From: Streptomyces pactum
GTDB lineage: Bacteria; Actinomycetota; Actinomycetes; Streptomycetales; Streptomycetaceae
Reading direction: 5' to 3'
Assembly: GCF_002005225.1 (NCBI RefSeq)
Contig: NZ_CP019724.1
Location: 4,218,501 to 4,282,500, forward strand
Length of the DNA stretch: 64,000 bases
Below are positions 49,931-59,261 of this stretch, piece by piece. The notes beneath the pieces are model-generated. The model was not told where the DNA came from. It was given only the letters and a program-made list of their open reading frames with translations, and searched no databases. The position numbers were made by a program, and so were the translations under genes. Position 1 is the stretch's first letter; each line of letters opens with the position of its first letter.

Positions 49931-51286
49931 TCACAGGGGAGGCTGTGCGGGCGCCGGGCCCAGCGTGGTCGTGCCGGGCGCGGTGCGGTGCCCGAGGCCG
50001 GTGCGGTAGGCGTCGAGGGCCGCCTCCACCCGGCCGGTGCGGCGCAGCAGGTCGCCGAGGAGCCGGCACAGGTCGGCCAGGTCGCCGGCCGCACCGGCCC
50101 GTTCCAGCAGGCTGAGGGCGCGGACGTAGTGCTCCTCGGCGGTCTCGGTGTCCCGGGCGTCCTCGGCGATGATGCCGAGCAGCCGGTGGGCGCCCGCGGC
50201 GTGCACGGCGCCGCGTTCGGAGGAGAGGTCGTCCAGTACCCCGTGCAGCAGCTCGGCGGCCTCCCCGGACTTGCCGCGGCGGTGCAGTACGTCGGCCAGC
50301 TCCACGGCGACCTGGCTGCTGTAGAGGGCGGCGCGGGTGACGGAGAGCATGCCGAGGGCCTCCCGCATCTCCTCCTCCGCGCGCGGCAGCTCGCCGTTCT
50401 GGGCGTACACGTAGCCGCGCATCCAGTGACAGTTGGCCAGCTCGGTGCGGAGTTGCAGCGTGCGGTACAGCTCGGCGGCCTTGGCCAGCGAGGCGTCGGC
50501 CTCGGCGAGGCGGCCCTCGGCGAGCAGGGTGCGGGCGACGGAGCGGTGCATGCGGGCCACCAGCGCGGGGTCACCGGCGCTGGGCGCGAGGGAGAGGGCG
50601 AGTTCGGCGGCCTGGGCGGCGCGCGCGTGGGCGCCCATGTCCATGTAGGGGCCGATGGCGCTGGCGTAGAGCAGCAGCAGCGCGTCGGGGTCGTGCAGGC
50701 CACCGCGGTTCAGCTCGTCGAGGGTGGACTCGAGGAGGTAGACGGCGTAACGGAGTTCACCGGCGAGGTAGTGCGCGAGGGCACGTCCGCGCAGGGCGGG
50801 GACGCGGGCGGGCAGTGGGGCGCCGGCGTCGGCGAGGCACTCCTCGGCCTGCTCGAAGTACCGCCGTCCGGTGGCGATCTCGCCGGTCTCCACGGCGCAC
50901 TCCCCGAGCCCGAGCAGCGCGGCGGCCCGCTCCTCGGGCAGCTCGTGGGCCTCGGCCTCGGCGAGCAGTGCGGCGTACTGCCCGGCCGCCTGTTCGGCGC
51001 CGTCGCCGGCGAGGGTGCGCCGGGCCTCGGTGAGCCTGAGGCGCAGATCGGTGGCGAGCCGCGCCGGGCGCCCGGTGACCAGCTCCTCGTAGCCCACGCC
51101 GAGCCGCTCGGCGAGATGCCGCAGCGCCTCGTCCGAGGGGCGGACGCGGCCGGCCTCCAGGGTGGAGATGTAGGCGGGGGTGTACGCGGGTTCCGCGAGC
51201 TGGCGCTGGGTCATCCCGCGCTCGGCCCGCAGTCGCTGCACCCGGCGCCCGATGGCCCCCCGGTCATCACGGTCGCCCACTGCCAA
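49931..51286 (-). CDS. HTH regulator with TPR repeats (RRNPP-like architecture)
   Basis: A 451-residue protein. The N-terminal XRE helix-turn-helix (about 8-70) reads IGRRVQRLRAERGMTQRQLAEPAYTPAYISTLEAGR. About ten TPR-like repeats follow (about 80-430; AAALLGLGECAVETGEIATGRRYFEQAEE and so on). HTH-plus-TPR proteins of the Rgg/PlcR/NprR group bind small signal peptides. Divergent from a small exported peptide with three GGTTAA half-sites between them. No close family name; peptide-ligand role is inference. Confidence 0.82.
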   Translation of the reverse strand: MAVGDRDDRGAIGRRVQRLRAERGMTQRQLAEPAYTPAYISTLEAGRVRPSDEALRHLAERLGVGYEELVTGRPARLATDLRLRLTEARRTLAGDGAEQAAGQYAALLAEAEAHELPEERAAALLGLGECAVETGEIATGRRYFEQAEECLADAGAPLPARVPALRGRALAHYLAGELRYAVYLLESTLDELNRGGLHDPDALLLLYASAIGPYMDMGAHARAAQAAELALSLAPSAGDPALVARMHRSVARTLLAEGRLAEADASLAKAAELYRTLQLRTELANCHWMRGYVYAQNGELPRAEEEMREALGMLSVTRAALYSSQVAVELADVLHRRGKSGEAAELLHGVLDDLSSERGAVHAAGAHRLLGIIAEDARDTETAEEHYVRALSLLERAGAAGDLADLCRLLGDLLRRTGRVEAALDAYRTGLGHRTAPGTTTLGPAPAQPPL

Positions 51287-51327
51287 CTCCCCCTGTGGCT
51301 CTTGCCGTTCGTCTCCGCCGGCCCTAG

Positions 51328-51359
51328 GTTAAACCGCGGGTTAAGCGCACTTAACCGCG
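51328..51359. promoter_or_regulatory. Candidate operator of the HTH-TPR regulator
   Basis: GGTTAA occurs at 51328-51333 and 51339-51344 and its complement TTAACC at 51351-51356, spaced 11 and 12 bp. The last two form a dyad CGCGGGTTAAG - CGCA - CTTAACCGCG with one extra base. The unusually AT-rich words stand out from the surroundings. It lies between the divergent regulator and peptide genes. Confidence 0.6.
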
Positions 51360-51395
51360 CTTGACACAATCCCCGTACGATCCGCAGAGGACGCC

Positions 51396-51578
51396 GTGCC
51401 CGGACTCACACGCACCGCCGAACGTTACGCCAGAGCCCTCGCCGCCGCCGTCGCCGCCGTGGCCTGTCTGCTGCTGGCCGCGAACGCGGGCCCGGCGGAC
51501 ACGGCACGCCCGCCGGCGCCCGCTCCGGCGGGGGACACCACCGCGGTCACGGACTCGCTGGTCACCGTGGGCCGCTGA
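51396..51578 (+). CDS. Small exported peptide divergent from the HTH-TPR regulator
   Basis: A 60-residue protein: basic N-terminus (LTRTAERYAR), hydrophobic core (about 12-29), AxA-type cleavage site (ANA, about 29-31), then a 30-residue Pro/Thr-rich mature part ending TTAVTDSLVTVGR. The GTG at 51396 has GAGG a few bases upstream, and a -10-like TACGAT lies at 51376-51381. Size, export signal and location beside an HTH-TPR regulator suggest a signal-peptide precursor. Function not proven. Confidence 0.65.
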   Translation: MPGLTRTAERYARALAAAVAAVACLLLAANAGPADTARPPAPAPAGDTTAVTDSLVTVGR

Positions 51579-51583
51579 GCCGC

Positions 51584-51735
51584 CCGCGCGGCGGGAGGGC
51601 CCATCCGGGCGGCGGGAGGGCCGGTCCGCGCGGCGGGAAAGCCGGTCCCCGCGGCGAGAGGGCGGTCCGCGCGGCGAGAGGGCCGACCCCCGCGGCGGAA
51701 GGGCCGACCCCCGCGGCGGGAGGGCCGGTCCGGGC
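51584..51735. repeat. 21-bp tandem repeat between convergent genes
   Basis: About seven imperfect copies of gggcggcgggagggccggtcc, each G/C only apart from one or two positions. It lies between the ends of the peptide and solute-binding-protein genes and probably serves as a transcription barrier. Confidence 0.8.
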
Positions 51736-51742
51736 GGGGCGG

Positions 51743-53155
51743 TCAGTGGGGCAGGGCGCGTCTGAGGGCCTCGTCCAGGCGCCTCGCCAGTTCCGCGTCG
51801 CCCGGCGGATCGTCGGCGAAGAGGGCTCCCAGCTCGGTGGTGAAGGTCTGGGTGAAGGCGCCGTACAGCGGGGTGCGGGGACGGTGCACCGCCTCCCGGA
51901 GGGCGGGCAGCAGGATGTCGCGGGCGTACTCCGGGCGGCCGGCCGCGTCGCGGGGCACGGTGTCGGCGCTCTCGCCGGTCGGCGCCGCCGAGGGCGTGGC
52001 GGTGCCCACCTCGCACGTCACGGCGCCGTCCGTGTACGCGGAGGTGCGCGTCGCCGCGAAACCGGCGTCCAGCAGGCAGCGTTCGCTCTCCTTGCCGGTC
52101 AGGTGCCTGATCAGCTCGGTCGCCTTGGCCTTCCGCTGGGACGCCGCGGTCACGGCGAGGTTCTGGCCGCCGAGCACGGCCCGGCCCGGCAAGGCGGTCA
52201 CACCGAGCCGGTCGTCGTCGGGGAACGACTGGTGCAGGGCGGGATACACGTACGGCCAGTGCCGCAGGAAGGTGGTGCGGCCGGCGGCGAAGTCGCCGAG
52301 GGACGCCGCCTCGTCGGAGTGGAAGGCGTTCGGGAGCACGTAGGAGGCCTCGGTGCGGCGGCGCAGTTCGGTGATGCCCTCCGTCAGCTCCTCGACGGTG
52401 GCGTCGTAGTCGCCGTCCCCGTCCGTGAGCGTGAGGCCCGGCACGGCCGACGCGAACGCCTCCACGGCGTTGACCGTCCGCCCCTCGTAGGCGGCGAGCT
52501 GGGTCGTCCATCCCTTGTCGAAGCCGTCGGGTTTGTGGTCGCCCACGGCGGTGATCAGCGTCTTCAGCTCCGGCCAGTCCAGGCCGCCGGTCAGGTCGGT
52601 CTGCTCGACGTCCGCCTGGCGCAGGTGGTCGCGCCGGTAGTAGAGCAGGCCGACGTCGCTGTTGAAGGGGGCGGCGTACACCTCGCCGTCCCAGCGGGCG
52701 GTGCTCGCGACGGGTGCGATGACGTCGTCGTCGAGCAGCGACTTCGGCAGCGGGCTGATGAGGTCCGCGGCGGCGAACTCCGGGACCCAGGTGACGTCGA
52801 GGTTGACCACGTCGTAGGCGGCGCTGCCGGACTGGAGCGCGCCCAGCAACTGGCTGCGCTGTTCGTCGGCGTTGCCGGGGAGCTCGACCAGCCGGGCCCG
52901 GTAGTCGGTGCCGGCCCTCTCCTGCTCGGCGTTCCAGGCGTCGATGAGCCGCTGGCGGATGCCGTTCTTGCCGGTGACGTCCCGGCCGCTGGCGACCACG
53001 ATGGCGCCGGGCACGTCGGCGGAGGGGGGCGCCGCGGGTCCGCTCCCGCCGTCGTCGCCGCCACCGCCGCACGCGGTCGGCAGGAGCAGGAACAGCGCGG
53101 CCGGCAGCGCCGCGAGCCGTCGCCGGTACTGCCGTCGCAGCGGTACTCCGCGCAT
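51743..53155 (-). CDS. Extracellular solute-binding lipoprotein of the caspase locus
   Basis: A 470-residue lipoprotein. The signal peptide has lipobox LLPTAC (about residue 29), then a Gly-rich linker. The periplasmic-binding-protein fold is of the sugar-binding type (VVNLDVTWVPEFAAADLISPLPKSL; AAPFNSDVGLLYYRRDHL; GGQNLAVTAASQRKAKATELIRHLT). No ABC permease or ATPase is adjacent, so it is unlikely to be part of a classic importer. Its ATG overlaps the stop of the caspase-SBP-VWA gene (TGATG), and that protein carries a related binding domain, so the two probably act together in recognition. Confidence 0.88.
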   Translation of the reverse strand: MRGVPLRRQYRRRLAALPAALFLLLPTACGGGGDDGGSGPAAPPSADVPGAIVVASGRDVTGKNGIRQRLIDAWNAEQERAGTDYRARLVELPGNADEQRSQLLGALQSGSAAYDVVNLDVTWVPEFAAADLISPLPKSLLDDDVIAPVASTARWDGEVYAAPFNSDVGLLYYRRDHLRQADVEQTDLTGGLDWPELKTLITAVGDHKPDGFDKGWTTQLAAYEGRTVNAVEAFASAVPGLTLTDGDGDYDATVEELTEGITELRRRTEASYVLPNAFHSDEAASLGDFAAGRTTFLRHWPYVYPALHQSFPDDDRLGVTALPGRAVLGGQNLAVTAASQRKAKATELIRHLTGKESERCLLDAGFAATRTSAYTDGAVTCEVGTATPSAAPTGESADTVPRDAAGRPEYARDILLPALREAVHRPRTPLYGAFTQTFTTELGALFADDPPGDAELARRLDEALRRALPH

Positions 53156-56100
53156 CACGCCTCCCCTGTTCCGGTGCGCGCGACCTCGTCGTGCAGGGCG
53201 GCGCCGAGATCGTCGTCGGCGTCCAGGCAGCGGCCGCCGCCGGCCTGGGAGACCCGGGCGTCCGGCTTCCCCGCGTCGCAGCCGCCGCCCTTCAGGGAGA
53301 CCATCGCGATCGGCACCTCCCTCGCGCCCGCCAGGGCCAGGAGGTTGCCGAAGCCGTCGCCGGAGAGCCGGTCCGCGTCCTCGTCGTCGGTGACGAAGAC
53401 GATCAGGCCGGGGCGCTCGTCGGCGGCGTCCCGCACCTCCATGGCGTCGAGCGCGGCCCGCAGCGCCCCGAGCGGGTCGGCCTCGGCGTCCCGGACCCCG
53501 GCCTCGCGGTCGATGGCGCGCTCGGCGTCCTTGCGGGTGTGCGGGCCGAAGGGCAGCAGGGTCTCGTGCGTGTCCCCGCCGCTGTCCGACACCGCCCACA
53601 CGGCGTACTCGTCCCGGCCGCCGAGCCCGCCCAGCGACTGTTTCAGCAGGCCGGGCCCACCGCTGGGGCCCTCCCACTGGTCGGCCATCGAGCCGGAGCT
53701 GTCGAGCAGGAACAGCACGCGGCCGGGGCCGTTCGCGCCCCGGTAGCCCTCCAGTGACGCCTCCATCGCGTCCCGTCCGGCGGACTCGGTCAGCGGCGAC
53801 GGCGCCCTCAGCACCCCTTCGGCGACCTCGGTGGCGTCCAGCAGGGCGCGGTCGCCGGTGGCCGAGCGGAAGCCGTCCCGGGCGAAGGCCGTCCGGCCGC
53901 CCTCGCCGGTGAGCCACGTCCGGAAGGCGTCCGCCTCACGGTCGCGGTCGGCCCCGTCGCGGTCGGCGCCCTGCCAGCGGACGCGGACGAAGAGGGGTTC
54001 CAGACCCGGTACGTCGCCCGGGTACTGGGCCATGCGCGGGGCGCGGCGGGCGCTGTCGCAGCCGACGCCGCTCTTGAGCAGGAACTCGGGGACGAGGGCC
54101 GCGGTGCGGTTGTCGACGGCGTCGTCGTCGGGCAGCGCGCACAGCAGCTCGGCGGCGGTCGGGGCGGGCGGCCCCGGCTGGTCCACCCGGTCCTCGGCAC
54201 GCCGGGGGTCACCGGCGCCGGCCGTGCCCGGCGTGCCGTACAGCGCGATCGTGGCCAGCAGTCCGGTGTCGGTGAACTCCGGGTCGGGACGGCGCACCGC
54301 GGCGTCCGCGTGCCGGGCGCGCAGGTCGTCGATCATCCGGATGAGCGGGGGGCCGGTGCGGTCGTCGAGTCCGTCGACGGCGATGTCCTGCGGGACGGCG
54401 AGCACGACCGGGGAGTACGCGAAGGGCTCCTCGTCGGCGTCGAGTTCGGCCACGGCGTCGGTGTCCTGCCCCGCGACGACCCGGGCCGCGTCGGCGGGGG
54501 AGCCGGGTATCCACACGTCGGGCTGCGGACCGACGTCGCGCTGCGGGTTGGTGTCGGTTCCGCGGGGTTCCTGCCAGGCGCCGGTCTGCTTGCGCAGGGC
54601 GGTGACCGCGTCGGCGGCGCCCGCGCTGTAGACGGTGATGCCGCTGCGCCGGCAGCCGTCGCCGGTGGTGTTCGCCTCCGACGTCAGATAGGCGTCGGAG
54701 GCGGCCCGGACCGTCGGCTCCAGGTCGGGGTCGGTGAGCACCCGCAGCTCCAGGGGCGGGGCGCAGGAGGAGGGGCCGTCGGTCAGCACGACGTGCCGGT
54801 AGGCCCCGATACCGATGGCGGCGGCGGCCAGGAGCAGCAGTACGACGCCCCCGGCGACCAGCCGCCGCGACCGCCCGTCCCGCCCGCCTCCCCTCCGGAC
54901 CGCCCGGGGCGGCCCGGAGCCGCCGATGCGACGGACCAGCGCACTCCCGGCTCCGCCCACCGCACCCGGCAACCCGCCCAGGGCCGCCCGGACCCGGCGG
55001 ACGAGCCCCGGCCCGGGCAAAGGCGCGGGGTCCGGGACGGGCGCGGGGACCGGCGCGGGGTCCGGCGCGGAGTCCGGCTGCGGTACGGGCTCGGGCACGG
55101 GGCCCGGCTGAGATACCGGCCCGGGCGCAGGGCCCGGCTGAGATACCGGCCCGGGCGCAGGGCCCGGCTGAGATACCGGCCCGGGCACGGGGCCCGGCTG
55201 AGATACCGGCCCGGGCGCAGGGCCCGGCTGAGATACCGGCCCGGGCGCAGGGCCCGGCTGAGATACCGGCCCGGGCGCAGGGCCCGGCTGAGATACCGGC
55301 CCGGGCGCAGGGCCCGGCTGAGATACCGGCCCGGGCACGGGGCCCGGCTGAGATACCGGCCCGGGCGCAGGGCCCGGCTGAGATACCGGCCCGGGCGCAG
55401 GGCCCGGCTGAGATACCGGCCCGGGCACGGGGCCCGGCTGAGATACCGGCCCGGGCGCAGGGCCCGGCTGAGATACCGGCCCGGGCGCAGGGCCCGGCTG
55501 AGATACCGGCCCGGGCGCAGGGCCCGGCTGAGATACCGGCCCGGGCACGGGGCCCGGCTGAGGTACGGGCCCGGGCACGGGCGGCAGCCCGGCCGCCCTC
55601 GCCCGGGCGGCGAGGAGCACGTCCTCCCCGGGCTCGACGCGGCTCTCCGGCTCCCAGGCGTCGCCGCGCACCGTCCGGTGTCCGGCGGCGGACATCCGGG
55701 CCCGCAGGTCGTCCACGAGAGCGCGGAACGACACGTCGCCGCCCGCCTCCAGCACCTTCGCGAGCTCGGCGGTGAACGGCGTCGGGGTCTTGGGATCACC
55801 CGCGTCGATACGGTGATTGGCCTGCACGCTCATCAGCAGCAGCAACCGCCGCTTGTCGCGGGGGTCCGGGCGGATCCAGGCGGCGTTGCCCGCGAAGCAG
55901 CAGTCGAGGATCACCACGATCCGCCGGGCCGGACCGGCGGCGAGCACCGCCTGCACGGTGCTGAACATCTCCGAGCCGGGGAAGACCGCGTGCCCGCCCG
56001 CGACGACGCGCGCGTTGCGCATCTGCAGGAACAGCTCGTCGCCCGCGTTCGGTATGGCCCCGTGCCCGGCGAAGTACAGCAGCAGGACGCCCTCGGCCTC

Positions 56101-56337
56101 CTTGGCGGCCAGCCACAGTTCCCGGCCGAAGGTGACCTGGTCGGGAGAGCGGCACACCGCGATCTCCCGCTCGCCGAACACCCCGCCGTGCCGCAGCGCC
56201 TCCTCCAGCCGGTTCAGGTTGTGCTTGACCGCGGGCAGGTCTCCGGGCACGCCGTCCGGCGGCGCCGTGTTGTCGTATTCGGACACTCCGACCAACAGCG
56301 CCCGGTTCGCCTTCCCCCGCGGGTCGTAACCGGTCAC
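53155..56337 (-). CDS. Caspase - repeat linker - TM - solute-binding - VWA fusion protein
   Basis: A 1060-residue protein starting at GTG 56337. Residues 10-190: caspase-like (peptidase C14) domain with His92 (YFAGHG) and Cys147 (ILDCCFAG). Residues 245-420: [14 protein letters not shown] decapeptide repeats. Residues ~490-515: one TM helix ([19 protein letters not shown]). Residues ~525-815: a solute-binding-protein-like domain ([23 protein letters not shown]). Residues ~865-1055: VWA domain with intact MIDAS (LFLLDSSGS). Topology implies a cytoplasmic protease, a Pro-rich spacer and two extracytoplasmic recognition domains. Directly downstream of EACC1. Probably a receptor that triggers the protease; target unknown. 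Confidence 0.9.
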   Translation of the reverse strand: MTGYDPRGKANRALLVGVSEYDNTAPPDGVPGDLPAVKHNLNRLEEALRHGGVFGEREIAVCRSPDQVTFGRELWLAAKEAEGVLLLYFAGHGAIPNAGDELFLQMRNARVVAGGHAVFPGSEMFSTVQAVLAAGPARRIVVILDCCFAGNAAWIRPDPRDKRRLLLLMSVQANHRIDAGDPKTPTPFTAELAKVLEAGGDVSFRALVDDLRARMSAAGHRTVRGDAWEPESRVEPGEDVLLAARARAAGLPPVPGPVPQPGPVPGPVSQPGPAPGPVSQPGPAPGPVSQPGPAPGPVSQPGPVPGPVSQPGPAPGPVSQPGPAPGPVSQPGPVPGPVSQPGPAPGPVSQPGPAPGPVSQPGPAPGPVSQPGPAPGPVSQPGPVPGPVSQPGPAPGPVSQPGPAPGPVSQPGPVPEPVPQPDSAPDPAPVPAPVPDPAPLPGPGLVRRVRAALGGLPGAVGGAGSALVRRIGGSGPPRAVRRGGGRDGRSRRLVAGGVVLLLLAAAAIGIGAYRHVVLTDGPSSCAPPLELRVLTDPDLEPTVRAASDAYLTSEANTTGDGCRRSGITVYSAGAADAVTALRKQTGAWQEPRGTDTNPQRDVGPQPDVWIPGSPADAARVVAGQDTDAVAELDADEEPFAYSPVVLAVPQDIAVDGLDDRTGPPLIRMIDDLRARHADAAVRRPDPEFTDTGLLATIALYGTPGTAGAGDPRRAEDRVDQPGPPAPTAAELLCALPDDDAVDNRTAALVPEFLLKSGVGCDSARRAPRMAQYPGDVPGLEPLFVRVRWQGADRDGADRDREADAFRTWLTGEGGRTAFARDGFRSATGDRALLDATEVAEGVLRAPSPLTESAGRDAMEASLEGYRGANGPGRVLFLLDSSGSMADQWEGPSGGPGLLKQSLGGLGGRDEYAVWAVSDSGGDTHETLLPFGPHTRKDAERAIDREAGVRDAEADPLGALRAALDAMEVRDAADERPGLIVFVTDDEDADRLSGDGFGNLLALAGAREVPIAMVSLKGGGCDAGKPDARVSQAGGGRCLDADDDLGAALHDEVARTGTGEA
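55111..55560 (-). repeat. Fifteen 30-bp tandem repeats in the caspase gene
   Basis: Units starting 55111, 55141, 55171 and so on are identical except for a two-base choice (gcgca or gcacg), which codes Ala or Val (PGPAPG versus PGPVPG). The flanks hold degenerate copies. The near-identity suggests recent expansion or constant homogenisation. The frame is kept because 30 is a multiple of 3. Confidence 0.97.
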
Positions 56338-56344
56338 CGGCCGC

Positions 56345-56707
56345 CTACCTGTCGTCGGGTCGCACCGGCTCGACGCGCACCTGGGGCGGCTCGCCGTCCT
56401 CCACCTCACGACGGTTGGCCCGCCAGGCCTCCACGGAACGCCGGACCTGGTCCACCACTCCCTGGAACATCGCGCCCGCGGCGCCCCCGATCACCGCCAC
56501 GACGATGTCCATGCCGGTGCCCATCGGGGCGCCGGCCTCGCCGGTCCGGCTGTGCTCGTCGATGCGGAGCTGGTCGGTCCGGGCCAGGTCGGCGAGCGGT
56601 TTCTCGCGTTCCAGCCATTTGTGCAGGGCATCGATGTCACTCTCGCTCGCGGCCCCGTCCAGCCGGATCCGGATACCGCGCGTCACCACTCCGTCCCCCT
56701 CAGCCAT
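56345..56707 (-). CDS. EACC1 (effector-associated constant component) protein
   Basis: A 120-residue protein. The first ~65 residues form a ferredoxin-like unit ([39 protein letters not shown]), then [35 protein letters not shown], an amphipathic or membrane-touching helix, typical of EACC1 proteins. In surveys of actinobacterial conflict systems EACC1 is the constant partner next to variable effector genes, thought to tether or regulate them. It ends 7 nt before the caspase-fusion start. Confidence 0.85.
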   Translation of the reverse strand: MAEGDGVVTRGIRIRLDGAASESDIDALHKWLEREKPLADLARTDQLRIDEHSRTGEAGAPMGTGMDIVVAVIGGAAGAMFQGVVDQVRRSVEAWRANRREVEDGEPPQVRVEPVRPDDR

Positions 56708-56814
56708 AACTCACCATCATGGCACCGCTGTTGCACACTGGCGAGGGTCCGGACGCCGCTGCCGTGCCGCGTACGCGGGCGCGCGCGCCGGGACGGGGAC
56801 CGCCCGGGCGGGCC

Positions 56815-57888
56815 TCAGCCCTGGGTCTGCAGGCGGCTCAGCTCGCGCCGCACGTGGTCGAGCGCGCCCTCGCGCTGCCCCGGCACCCGGCCCCGCAACG
56901 CGGCGAGCGCCCCGCCCAGCTCCCGCGCCCGCACGGTGTCACGCACCTGCCCCCACTGGTGGTGGGCCCGGTCCACGGCCGCCTCCACCGCGGGCGCCTG
57001 GGGCGGCTGGCCGGCGCCCAGCCGGGCCTCCGCCACCGCCAGCCAGGCCCGGCAACTGCGCACCGGGTCCCCCGCGAACATCGCGAGGTCGGCGCGGACC
57101 TCCGTCCAGTGCAGCGCCTCCTCGGAGGCGGGCCCGTGCGCCTGGGCGGCGGCCCGCTCGTGCCGGGCGGCGAGCGCGTCGGCGTCCGCGTGCCGCCCGG
57201 CCCGCACGGCTGCGGTGATGACGGCGTGCGGGTCACCCGCCTCCGGCCCCGGCGCCGTCAGCACCAGGTCCGCCGCCGCACCACCGCCCGCGACCTCGGC
57301 CGCGGCACGGGCCAGCGCCTGCTGGTGCAACTGGTCCGGCGGCGGCCGGTGCCCGCTGCGCAGGATCGTCGCGACGGCACGCATGTACGAGGGGGCCGCC
57401 ACCGTCCGCCGCGTGGGCGGCGGCGCGACGCGACCGTAAACCGCGTTGTTGCGCCCGCAGTCCAGCGGGTTGGCCCGCAGCCACTGCCAGGTCTCCTGGT
57501 CGGCGTGCAGGTCGAGCAGCAGCGTCGTCGCGCCGCTCGGCCGCAGCCGCAGTTCCTCGCGGATCCAGTGCCAGGGCAGGGCGGTGTAGCGGACGGTCGC
57601 CGGTGTCGTGCGGGCCAGCGCCAGGTGCGGCAGGCGCTGGCGCCGGTCGAGCTGGAGCTGGCCCGCGACGTACACGGTCAGCGGTCCGGGGGCCGCCGCG
57701 GCGGCACGCAGCCGGGTCAGGACGGCCTGCGGCTCCAGCGGGTCGGCGAGCTCGACGACGTTCGCGGTGTCGGTGCCCGAGAGCACGGGGGGCGGCACGG
57801 CCGCGAGCACGGGGAGCACGGACGCGGCGTCCACCAGGCACCCCCTGCCCACGGGCGACGCCGCCAGCAGCAGCACGGTTCCCGGCAT
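56815..57888 (-). CDS. Caspase-like (apparently inactive) protein with TPR-like C-terminus
   Basis: A 357-residue protein. Residues 1-150 have the order of a caspase fold: VLLLAASPVG, then GPLTVYVAGQLQL, then TTLLLDLHADQ. The catalytic His is replaced by Gln77 and the catalytic Cys by His128, compared with YFAGHG and LDCCFAG in the neighbour. The rest is helical with repeats (AAVRAGRHADADALAARHERAA; CRAWLAVAEARLG) like TPRs. Probably a regulator or scaffold of the active caspase. ATG 57888 follows GGGGAGGG; an upstream start at 57951 is possible. The caspase assignment rests on pattern only. Confidence 0.68.
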   Translation of the reverse strand: MPGTVLLLAASPVGRGCLVDAASVLPVLAAVPPPVLSGTDTANVVELADPLEPQAVLTRLRAAAAAPGPLTVYVAGQLQLDRRQRLPHLALARTTPATVRYTALPWHWIREELRLRPSGATTLLLDLHADQETWQWLRANPLDCGRNNAVYGRVAPPPTRRTVAAPSYMRAVATILRSGHRPPPDQLHQQALARAAAEVAGGGAAADLVLTAPGPEAGDPHAVITAAVRAGRHADADALAARHERAAAQAHGPASEEALHWTEVRADLAMFAGDPVRSCRAWLAVAEARLGAGQPPQAPAVEAAVDRAHHQWGQVRDTVRARELGGALAALRGRVPGQREGALDHVRRELSRLQTQG

Positions 57889-57951
57889 GTCCCTCCCCCT
57901 GTCGATCACGTACGGCAGCACCGTAACCGCTGCGGCTGCAAAGCGGGGCAT

Positions 57952-59193
57952 CTAGGGCCACTCCGGTGGCCGTCCCGTCCGCCGTACCGCGAAGACCGTG
58001 GTGTCGTCGGTCAGCCGCCCCCGGCTGTGCCGCAGCGTGCCGTCCCGGACGAGCGCCACCAGCCTCGCCGGCGCCGCGTTCGACAGGTCGCCGGCGACCG
58101 CGCGGGCGACGTCCTCGCCGTGCCGGTAGAAGCGTCCCTCGGGATCACGGGCCTCGGTCACCCCGTCGGTGACCACCAGGAGCGTCTCGTCGGCGGCGAG
58201 GACCAGCCGGCGCACCGACACCGGCGGGCCGGGTGTCAGGTCGCCCATGCCCAGCGGCAGCCCGCCGGCGTCCGTAAGGGGCCGCACGCCGTCGGGGCCG
58301 ACCGCGAGCGGGGGGTCGTGGCCGAAGAGGACGACGTCCACGGTGTCGGGGAGGTCCTCCGAGAAGCCGACCAGCACCGCGGTGGCGAAACGGTCGCCGT
58401 CCAGGTGGCCGAGGGCCGCGGTGTGCGCACGGTGGCGCTGCATGCGCAGCTCCAGGCGCTCGGCGACCGTCGCGAGGTCCGGCTCGTGGTAGGCGGCCTC
58501 GCGGAAGGTGCCGAGCAGCGCGGCGGCCGTGTCCACCGCGCCCAGGCCCTTGCCCTGCACGTCGCCGACGAGGACGCGGGTGCCGTGCGGGCCCGGCTGG
58601 ATGTCGTAGAAGTCGCCGCCGACGCGGGCCTCGGTGTCCGAGGAGAGGTAGGCGGCGGCATGCTCGAGGCCGCCGAACCCCACCGGGAGCGGGCGCAGCA
58701 CGGTCCGCCGGGTGGTCTCGGCGATGTCCCGCATGTGCAGCATGCGCTGCTCGCCGCCGACCCGGAGCGCGGCGACCACCACGGAGATCCCTCCCGCGAG
58801 CGCGACGAGGACCAGGCCGGGCAGCCCGGTCTCCTCGCGGTGCTGCCAGACGGTGTCCGCGAAGACGTACACGACCAGGGCGACCAGCGCGTACACGGCC
58901 GTGGTCCGCACCCCGCAGATCGCGGCGGCGACGCCGGGCACGAGCACGGTCCAGGAGATGATCTCGAACGCGCCGGTCGTGATGTCGGCCGCGGCGATGG
59001 CGACCAGCAGGAGCAGCGGGAACAGCCAGGCCACGCTGTGCCCGCGGACGCTGAGCAGTTCGTGCCGGGACGCGGCGTCCCCCCGGCCGGCGGCCTGGAC
59101 GAGTCGGCCGAGCAGACGCCACCGGCCGCGCACCGGCCTGCGGTCACGACTCCTCACGGGCCCCAGCGAAACACGCGCCCCCACGGCCCGCAT
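57952..59193 (-). CDS. Membrane-anchored PP2C (SpoIIE-type) phosphatase
   Basis: A ~413-residue protein. Three or four N-terminal helices (about 50-145; AWLFPLLLLVAIAAADI) are followed by a SpoIIE/PP2C phosphatase (about 165-405) with GGDFYDIQPG and LVGDVQGKGLGA (metal-binding Asp), then LLVVTDGVTEARD and TDDTTVFAV. A cytoplasmic phosphatase regulated by the membrane part is likely. It heads the leftward run towards the EACC1-caspase genes (63 bp gap to the next gene) and may or may not be functionally linked. ATG 59193 or an upstream GTG at 59217 could be the start. Confidence 0.88.
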   Translation of the reverse strand: MRAVGARVSLGPVRSRDRRPVRGRWRLLGRLVQAAGRGDAASRHELLSVRGHSVAWLFPLLLLVAIAAADITTGAFEIISWTVLVPGVAAAICGVRTTAVYALVALVVYVFADTVWQHREETGLPGLVLVALAGGISVVVAALRVGGEQRMLHMRDIAETTRRTVLRPLPVGFGGLEHAAAYLSSDTEARVGGDFYDIQPGPHGTRVLVGDVQGKGLGAVDTAAALLGTFREAAYHEPDLATVAERLELRMQRHRAHTAALGHLDGDRFATAVLVGFSEDLPDTVDVVLFGHDPPLAVGPDGVRPLTDAGGLPLGMGDLTPGPPVSVRRLVLAADETLLVVTDGVTEARDPEGRFYRHGEDVARAVAGDLSNAAPARLVALVRDGTLRHSRGRLTDDTTVFAVRRTGRPPEWP

Positions 59194-59261
59194 CCTGACT
59201 TGCCCGCCGGCCCGCACCGGTGTGCCCTGGTAGACGGGGGCGAGGCGAGAGGAGTGCTCTC

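Noticed and set aside
55111..55560. CRISPR-like array
   Set aside because: Repeats are contiguous with no unique spacers and are in frame within a protein gene.
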